Shown here piece after piece: positions 6,253-10,205 of a stretch of 10,205 nucleotides of DNA. The position numbers were made by a program, and so were the translations under genes. Source of the stretch: Methanocellales archaeon (GTDB lineage: Archaea > Halobacteriota > UBA148 > JAJOKI01); contig JAJOKI010000088.1 of NCBI GenBank assembly GCA_021129915.1, forward strand, positions 1-10,205, in the 5' to 3' direction. Below the pieces are notes generated by a model. That model did no database searches. It saw only the letters and a program-made list of their open reading frames with translations, and was not told where the DNA came from. Position 1 is the first letter of the stretch. Every line of letters starts with the position of its first letter.

Positions 6253-6936
6253 CTACCTCAGCATGTCCAGTGTCACCTTCAACTCGCTCACGGACAGCTG
6301 TCCCGGCGCCTTTGGTCCATCAACGTAGCCATAGGTCAGCGCAGAGCCGTATAACGGTGTGATCACTCTGGAGTGTTTCCCAAGCGCACCCATGGCAATG
6401 GTACATAGGGGCTTTGATGCCTCGATAGTGATTCTCAGCAGTCTCAGCACATCGCCGAGCGAATTGGCCATGACGGCTATCTTGGGTATCACGAAGTTGC
6501 CAACATCACGTGCGTTATTCAACATTTTCATTATTTCCTCATCTGGAGGAGTTCTATTGAAGTCGTGATGCGAAACTATAATAGGGGATTTTTGCTCTTT
6601 CGCCTTCTCTACTATGCCATATCCCAATATACTCAACTCGACATCAACTGCATCAGCATGGTCCATCGCTGTGGACAGTATCGATATCCGTTCATTCTCG
6701 GAGCCATTGAATGCGCCACCCTCTACCTCCGGTCGATTTGTCACGATGATCGGCAGGGACGATGCCTCACGGACATCATCTAAAAACCGTACCACTTCGG
6801 TACCTCTCTCAAGAAGGTCTATTCTAACCTCGAGCAGGTCTGCACCTGCTTTTTCCGCGCCAATCGCCGCACCAATGCTGTCGACCACCCCTACTATCCT
6901 CGGGGAATCCAGTGCGACATCTCCAATCTCGATCAT
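6253..6936 (-). CDS. aroD: 3-dehydroquinate dehydratase, type I (Schiff-base class)
   Basis: Dehydrates 3-dehydroquinate to 3-dehydroshikimate through a lysine Schiff base in a TIM barrel. From ATG 6936 it has 227 residues, typical for archaeal AroD. Key positions: LLEVRID (34-40) with the substrate Glu-Arg pair, TNRPE (66-70), catalytic His124 in SHHDF, Schiff-base Lys152 in PKIAVMA, Arg190 in GKHSRV, and PGQLS (211-215) in the substrate loop. An upstream in-frame ATG at 6969 would add 11 basic residues (MRRSLRN...) and overlap the previous gene; the start at 6936 is chosen because AGGTG lies 7 nt before it and it fits the family length. It is 10 bp downstream of the dehydroquinate synthase stop. 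Confidence 0.96.
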   Translation of the reverse strand: MIEIGDVALDSPRIVGVVDSIGAAIGAEKAGADLLEVRIDLLERGTEVVRFLDDVREASSLPIIVTNRPEVEGGAFNGSENERISILSTAMDHADAVDVELSILGYGIVEKAKEQKSPIIVSHHDFNRTPPDEEIMKMLNNARDVGNFVIPKIAVMANSLGDVLRLLRITIEASKPLCTIAMGALGKHSRVITPLYGSALTYGYVDGPKAPGQLSVSELKVTLDMLR

Positions 6937-6946
6937 GGTTGTGCAC

Positions 6947-8086
6947 CTATTTCTCAACGATCGTCTCATCGATCTTCATGCCAAAGTGTCTGCCTCCGCC
7001 CTCGTAATATGCGAGAACCTCGTCGCCTTTTTTCAACATTGTCACTGCTTTTGGCTTCCCGTCTTTGGTCACGAGTTTGATGGTTTCCGCATTCTGAAGG
7101 ATCGTCTTTATTTTCGTCCCCTCCACTTCGGCTTCGATGAGCATTAACGGCCTGCGCTCTATTTTCACCCGCCCTACTATCGCTTTTTTTGATGCGCCCC
7201 TGGAGTTCACGATCAAGACCTCGTCGCCTGCTTCGAGCTCGGAGAGATATTTGGTTTTATCTCCCATATGCACATAGGCGTGGACTGTGCCTGCATTGAC
7301 CCTGAACGGTCGTGATGCCACATATGGGCTTTCCTCTGATTCGGCATGTACCAAGAATAATCCATTGGACTGCGAACCGACCAGCATCCCCTCCCCACCC
7401 GACAAGAGCGAGCATGTATCCACGCAGACCCTGTCTCCCATTCCCACAGGTCTTACTCGCGTGATTTTAGCCGGGATCAGGAGGAGTTCCACCCCGACAT
7501 CTTCAACGATCTTTGCAGTCCGTTTGATTTCCGAAGGGTCGTCTGCGTCCAGGAGGATGCCATCCGCGCCGTGTTCAAGCGTCTCCAAGGCCACCTTTGC
7601 CTCTGTTGCATTTTTCACGCCAGCAATGATGTTGACGTTCTGCTCTCGCAATGCTGCGATTAAATTCTCCAACGGAATGATTTTCCAGTCGGTCCCTACG
7701 ACTATCAAATGCTCACAGATTTTTCCCAGCGCAACCGCAAACTCTTCGTATCCTTTTCCTTTGATTACAACGTATGCCGCAGTTTCCTTTCCTTTTTCGG
7801 TCAGCAGTTTAATCTGATTCAAATCTCTGGAGTTGGAGAAGTCCTTGGGCAGCGGATTCGTGCCATCGCCCTCACTATTTTTTCCGATCACGATGACATC
7901 TGCGTTACATTCTCCATCATGGGAAAATGATGCCACACGGATGTTGCCCAACTCTCGTACCCTCTCCACATCTTCTTCGTCCACGAGTATGAAGTCGGCG
8001 CCGGACTCCAACCCCGTGGTAATCTTCGCGAGTTTGTCATCCCACGCCCCTCGGTCTGCTTTAATCCACAGGCTTTTTCCCCTCAT
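6947..8086 (-). CDS. aroB': 3-dehydroquinate synthase II (archaeal, MJ1249 type)
   Basis: Oxidative deamination and cyclisation of 2-amino-3,7-dideoxy-D-threo-hept-6-ulosonate (ADH) to 3-dehydroquinate with NAD+, replacing bacterial AroB. It has 379 residues, close to characterised archaeal homologues. Recognisable family segments are the N-terminal [31 protein letters not shown], the centre [20 protein letters not shown], then [34 protein letters not shown], and the C-terminal GRHFGMKI. It has no signal peptide or membrane segment. Its ATG overlaps the TGA of the preceding ADH synthase gene (ATGA), linking the two successive enzymes translationally. Assignment rests on family resemblance and on the adjacent ADH synthase. 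Confidence 0.96.
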   Translation of the reverse strand: MRGKSLWIKADRGAWDDKLAKITTGLESGADFILVDEEDVERVRELGNIRVASFSHDGECNADVIVIGKNSEGDGTNPLPKDFSNSRDLNQIKLLTEKGKETAAYVVIKGKGYEEFAVALGKICEHLIVVGTDWKIIPLENLIAALREQNVNIIAGVKNATEAKVALETLEHGADGILLDADDPSEIKRTAKIVEDVGVELLLIPAKITRVRPVGMGDRVCVDTCSLLSGGEGMLVGSQSNGLFLVHAESEESPYVASRPFRVNAGTVHAYVHMGDKTKYLSELEAGDEVLIVNSRGASKKAIVGRVKIERRPLMLIEAEVEGTKIKTILQNAETIKLVTKDGKPKAVTMLKKGDEVLAYYEGGGRHFGMKIDETIVEK

Positions 8087-8880
8087 ATTAACTCCTTCAT
8101 GGCAGTCTCGACTGATGTGTTCTCATGGACGATTTGGCTTATAGCCCTGGTCATCTTTATCGGATTTGCATGCTGGAATGTATTCCGCCCGATGGCTACG
8201 CCCCTGGCACCAGCATCTATCGCTCCTTTTATCATCTCAAGTACGTCTCTGGTGGTTTCTGCCTTCGGACCCCCAGCTATCACGACTGGGACTGGACAGC
8301 CTTTTACGACATATTTGAATGAATCTACGTCTCCCGTGTAGTTGGTCTTAACGATGTCTGCACCCAGTTCAGCGCCTGCGCGTGCTGCGTGTGCGACCGT
8401 CATGGGATCAAACTCATCCTTGATATTCTTGCCCCTGGGATACATCATCGCAAGCAATGGCATCCCCCATATTTCGCACTTCTCGGCGACACTCCCCAAT
8501 GTATGCAATTGTTCTGCTTCCGTTTCTGATCCGATATTGACGTGAACGCTTACCGCATCCGCTCCCATTTTGACGACCTCTTCCACAGTGCAGACTTGAA
8601 CCTTATTGTTTGGGTCAGGACCTAACGATGTGGACGCGCTCATGTGGATTATCAATCCGATGTCTCTGCCATATCCTCGATGACCGTGCTCGACCATTCC
8701 CTTTTGCATCAGAACCGCGTTTGCACCGCCTTCTGCTACCTTATTCACGGTCTCAGCAAGGTCTACAAGTCCTTTCACGGGACCAATCGAGATGCCGTGG
8801 TCAAGGGGAATGATCAACGATTTCCCACTTTTCCGATCGATTATTCTTTCTATTCGCACCCTCTTTCCAATCTTAGACAT
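8083..8880 (-). CDS. aroA': 2-amino-3,7-dideoxy-D-threo-hept-6-ulosonate (ADH) synthase, class I aldolase family
   Basis: First committed step of the archaeal shikimate route: transaldolase-type condensation of 6-deoxy-5-ketofructose 1-phosphate with L-aspartate semialdehyde, giving ADH and bypassing DAHP synthase (MJ0400-type enzyme). It has 265 residues and a TIM-barrel FBP-aldolase/LacD pattern. Visible motifs: [13 protein letters not shown] (22-34) with Asp27-His28, [14 protein letters not shown] (58-71), MMYPRGKN (145-152) with Tyr147, [10 protein letters not shown] (175-184) with probable Schiff-base Lys178, IAGGPKA (201-207), and [11 protein letters not shown] (227-237). A generic archaeal class I FBP aldolase is the alternative, but adjacency to dehydroquinate synthase II decides the call. 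It is first in the aromatic operon, with an AGGTGA Shine-Dalgarno 4 nt before the ATG. Confidence 0.95.
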   Translation of the reverse strand: MSKIGKRVRIERIIDRKSGKSLIIPLDHGISIGPVKGLVDLAETVNKVAEGGANAVLMQKGMVEHGHRGYGRDIGLIIHMSASTSLGPDPNNKVQVCTVEEVVKMGADAVSVHVNIGSETEAEQLHTLGSVAEKCEIWGMPLLAMMYPRGKNIKDEFDPMTVAHAARAGAELGADIVKTNYTGDVDSFKYVVKGCPVPVVIAGGPKAETTRDVLEMIKGAIDAGARGVAIGRNTFQHANPIKMTRAISQIVHENTSVETAMKELI

Positions 8881-8884
8881 ATCT

Positions 8885-8890
8885 TCACCT
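8885..8890 (-). promoter_or_regulatory. Ribosome binding site of the ADH synthase gene
   Basis: The minus strand reads AGGTGA four bases before the ATG at 8880, a good match to the anti-SD complement GGAGGTGATC. It supports the chosen start and shows that this operon's first gene has a leader. Confidence 0.6.
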
Positions 8891-8926
8891 ACCGTGTTAC
8901 TATGTCACATACTAGCACGCTAATTG

Positions 8927-8934
8927 ACTTAAAG
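8927..8934 (-). promoter_or_regulatory. Possible TATA-like box for the aromatic operon
   Basis: The minus strand reads ATATCTTTAAGTCAATTA here, with CTTTAAGT as the most TATA-like octamer, about 46 bp before the ADH synthase ATG. A start about 25 bp downstream, near 8905, would leave a leader of roughly 25 nt containing the SD. The match is modest and no clear BRE is evident. Confidence 0.35.
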
Positions 8935-8952
8935 ATATCGAAAGATTCATTT

Positions 8953-8993
8953 GTTCTGGTGCGAATTACAAAAACCCTAAGAGTTACCAGAAC
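8953..8993. repeat. 8-bp inverted repeat upstream of the aromatic operon
   Basis: GTTCTGGT at 8953-8960 is exactly complementary to ACCAGAAC at 8986-8993, with 25 bp between. It lies upstream of the candidate TATA box of the aromatic operon and downstream of the hisE terminal hairpins. It could be a regulator site or a weak stem-loop in the hisE read-through transcript. An 8-bp repeat at this distance is not strong evidence by itself. Confidence 0.3.
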
Positions 8994-9012
8994 CTCCATC
9001 TGTAACATGACA

Positions 9013-9033
9013 GAAAGTGGCTTTGCCACTTTC
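9013..9033. terminator. Perfect 9-3-9 hairpin, second of a tandem pair downstream of hisE
   Basis: GAAAGTGGC at 9013-9021 and GCCACTTTC at 9025-9033 form a perfect 9-bp stem around a 3-nt loop (TTT on plus, AAA on minus). It lies 24 bp beyond the hisE stop on the minus strand. There is no T-tract after it on the minus strand, so a 3'-end-stabilising structure is as likely as a terminator. Confidence 0.5.
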
Positions 9034-9037
9034 CAAT

Positions 9038-9058
9038 AAGATGGTCAAAGACCATCTT
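9038..9058. terminator. Perfect 9-3-9 hairpin directly at the hisE stop codon
   Basis: AAGATGGTC at 9038-9046 and GACCATCTT at 9050-9058 form a perfect 9-bp stem around a 3-nt loop (AAA on plus, TTT on minus). Its last base is part of the hisE TGA. The geometry is identical to the neighbouring hairpin four bases away, with different arm sequence. A role in ending or protecting the CBS-hisE transcript is inferred from position. Confidence 0.5.
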
Positions 9059-9351
9059 CACCTTCGGGATTTCAACTCATTTAACAGGTCTTCAAGGGGA
9101 ATGTCATTGGCAGCCAATAAAACCAGAGTATGAAACATCAAATCCGCAGATTCGTGGATAACGTCTTTACAGTTTCCGCTTTTTGCCGCCATTATCAATT
9201 CTTCTGATTCCTCTTCGATTTTTTTCAGGATTCGGTCATTGTCATCGGCATCACCCAACAGTGAACATACGTAAGACCCTTTTTTGGGATTCTTCTTTCG
9301 GTCCTCTATCACATCGTAAACTTCCTGGATGACCGAGATGTCCGTCTTCAT
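9058..9351 (-). CDS. hisE: Phosphoribosyl-ATP pyrophosphohydrolase
   Basis: Second step of histidine synthesis: hydrolysis of phosphoribosyl-ATP to phosphoribosyl-AMP and pyrophosphate, Mg2+-dependent, cytosolic. It has 97 residues, typical of monofunctional HisE (MazG-like all-alpha NTP pyrophosphatase fold). Visible motifs: GSYVCSLL (25-32), the metal-binding helix ILKKIEEESEELIMAAK (41-57), and HESADLMFHTLVLL (66-79) with the ExxD pair Glu67 and Asp70. The ATG overlaps the TGA of the upstream CBS-ParB gene (ATGA) and is preceded by GGAGGAG about 6 nt upstream, so the two genes are co-transcribed. HisI and the other his genes are not in the window. The gene ends in a pair of perfect hairpins. 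Confidence 0.95.
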   Translation of the reverse strand: MKTDISVIQEVYDVIEDRKKNPKKGSYVCSLLGDADDNDRILKKIEEESEELIMAAKSGNCKDVIHESADLMFHTLVLLAANDIPLEDLLNELKSRR

Positions 9352-10145
9352 TTCATTCTCCTCCAGCCCCTTCTGGTAAACTCGACCAGTGGATGTCGAG
9401 CATAGTCCAGTATTTTTATGTCCTTCAGCGAATGAAGTCCAATATTTCTAGCAGTTTTTTCCATCCCAAGTGATATATCTTTTTCTAATATGAGTAGATA
9501 TGCATCCATCGTGTCGATGCCAAGTTTTCTCGCCGCGATAACCCTGTGATGCCCATCCACCAGAAGCAGTTTACCCGGCTTCTGTATGACAACTATCGGT
9601 TCTACCATGCCTTTTTTCAGCTCATATGTCCTGCCCTCGAGTTCGTCTGCGTAAATTTTTGATTGTGTCGGAATGAGCTGGTTTATCGCCACCTCATTAT
9701 GTGCCACACGTATCTTTATATCGTGAATGGTTTCCAGCGTCTTCTTTAACTTCCAGACCTTTTCCGGATTCGCCCGCTCAATCTGCGAACGTATGACGTC
9801 TGCGTTACTGAGAAGTCCAACCAACGTCCCATTGTCATCAACCACCGGCAGTTTGGATAAGCCGGTTCTGAATATCACCCTTGCTGCATCTCTAAGGTCC
9901 ATCTCCGGATGTGCAAGCACGAGGTCGGTAGACATGACTTTGGATATCTTATCCTTCTGACCGCATAACAGCAAGTCCGTAGAGGTGATATAACCCTCTA
10001 CCTTGCCGTTTCTTACTACTGGAAAGCTCTCGTGCTCTGTTCTCTTGATGAGGTCTATGACATCTGCTACTGTACTGTCCGGCGAGACGATGTCGACATC
10101 GTAGGTCATATAATCTCCCACTTTCAGTTTGTCTGCCATGGGCAT
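9348..10145 (-). CDS. Protein with two CBS domains and a C-terminal ParB/SerK-like domain
   Basis: A 265-residue soluble protein of uncertain function. Residues about 6-64 and 66-125 are two CBS motifs (VGDYMTYDVDIVSPDSTVADV...GYITSTDLL and ISKVMSTDLVLAHPEMDLRDA...VGLLSNADVI) that usually form a Bateman module binding adenine nucleotides. A helical linker (126-145) leads to a ParB/Srx-like domain (about 150-220) with VAINQLIPTQ and LLLVDGHHRVIAARKLG (DGHHR 197-201). DGHHR is seen in archaeal ADP-dependent free serine kinase (SerK) and replaces the GERR of chromosomal ParB. The glutamate expected early in SerK is not obvious in PTQSKIY, so kinase activity is uncertain. No helix-turn-helix is apparent. 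The ATG at 10145 is nearly leaderless relative to the TATA box; Met3 at 10139 is an alternative. It is co-transcribed with hisE. Confidence 0.85.
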   Translation of the reverse strand: MPMADKLKVGDYMTYDVDIVSPDSTVADVIDLIKRTEHESFPVVRNGKVEGYITSTDLLLCGQKDKISKVMSTDLVLAHPEMDLRDAARVIFRTGLSKLPVVDDNGTLVGLLSNADVIRSQIERANPEKVWKLKKTLETIHDIKIRVAHNEVAINQLIPTQSKIYADELEGRTYELKKGMVEPIVVIQKPGKLLLVDGHHRVIAARKLGIDTMDAYLLILEKDISLGMEKTARNIGLHSLKDIKILDYARHPLVEFTRRGWRRMK

Positions 10146-10168
10146 CCCAATCTATTTGGTCGGCAGAG

Positions 10169-10177
10169 TATTTATAA
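10169..10177 (-). promoter_or_regulatory. TATA box of the CBS-ParB/hisE operon
   Basis: The minus strand reads GTTATAAATACT; TTATAAATA at 10169-10177 is a good archaeal TATA box centred about 28 bp before the ATG at 10145. The predicted start lies within a few bases of the ATG, implying a leaderless or nearly leaderless message. No SD is seen before this gene, in contrast to hisE. Confidence 0.6.
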
Positions 10178-10184
10178 CATCTAA

Positions 10185-10200
10185 TAATATTATAATATTA
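10185..10200. repeat. Perfect 16-bp AT-only palindrome upstream of the CBS-ParB promoter
   Basis: TAATATTATAATATTA at 10185-10200 equals its own reverse complement. It sits just upstream of the TATA box and could be an operator or an upstream activating site. Because it is made only of A and T, chance is a real alternative; function is inference. Confidence 0.4.
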
Positions 10201-10205
10201 GCCCT

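Noticed and set aside
8975..8980. CCCTAA as a second DtxR half-site upstream of the aromatic operon
   Set aside because: A single 6-bp half-site with no inverted partner is expected by chance and has no symmetry like that at 2929-2942.
9013..9058. CRISPR-like or repeat-array origin for the tandem hairpins
   Set aside because: There are only two units, the arms differ in sequence, and there are no spacers of regular length.

Overview
The window is archaeal, most likely euryarchaeal (a methanogen, ANME or Archaeoglobi-like lineage; genus cannot be fixed from this sequence). It carries the archaeal versions of early aromatic biosynthesis: an aldolase-type ADH synthase, 3-dehydroquinate synthase II and a GHMP-type shikimate kinase. 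Several genes have archaeal TATA-like boxes with very short predicted leaders, and many internal starts have Shine-Dalgarno (SD) sequences. It is densely coding: 13 genes and no gene-free stretch above 300 bases. The largest gap is 8881-9057.

Layout. At the left edge is the 3' part of chorismate synthase (plus strand). It converges on a minus-strand iron-uptake operon read from 2918 down to 544: a DtxR-family regulator, FeoA, a free-standing FeoB GTPase domain and a separate FeoB membrane permease. Next come shikimate kinase and an AroQ chorismate mutase on the plus strand (about 3004-4136), divergent from the regulator. They meet, stop codon against stop codon with no gap, a five-gene minus-strand aromatic operon read from 8880 down to 4137: ADH synthase, 3-dehydroquinate synthase II, 3-dehydroquinate dehydratase I, shikimate dehydrogenase and prephenate dehydrogenase. 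At the right a second minus-strand operon holds a CBS-ParB-like protein followed by HisE, ending in two tandem hairpins at 9013-9058.

How the genes work together. The five-gene operon makes 3-dehydroquinate by the archaeal ADH route and takes it to shikimate; its last gene commits prephenate to tyrosine. Shikimate kinase, chorismate mutase and chorismate synthase supply the other steps. EPSP synthase and prephenate dehydratase are not in the window. The Feo cluster splits the aromatic genes. Its regulator shares an intergenic region with shikimate kinase that contains a perfect TTAGGG-AA-CCCTAA inverted repeat next to a TATA box readable on both strands, so iron status might also touch aromatic synthesis.

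Most notable points: the split FeoB lacking most of the helical GDI domain, a prephenate dehydrogenase whose C-terminus resembles the FDX-ACB (anticodon-binding) domain of phenylalanyl-tRNA synthetase, the CBS-ParB/SerK-like fusion next to hisE, and the paired 9-3-9 hairpins.
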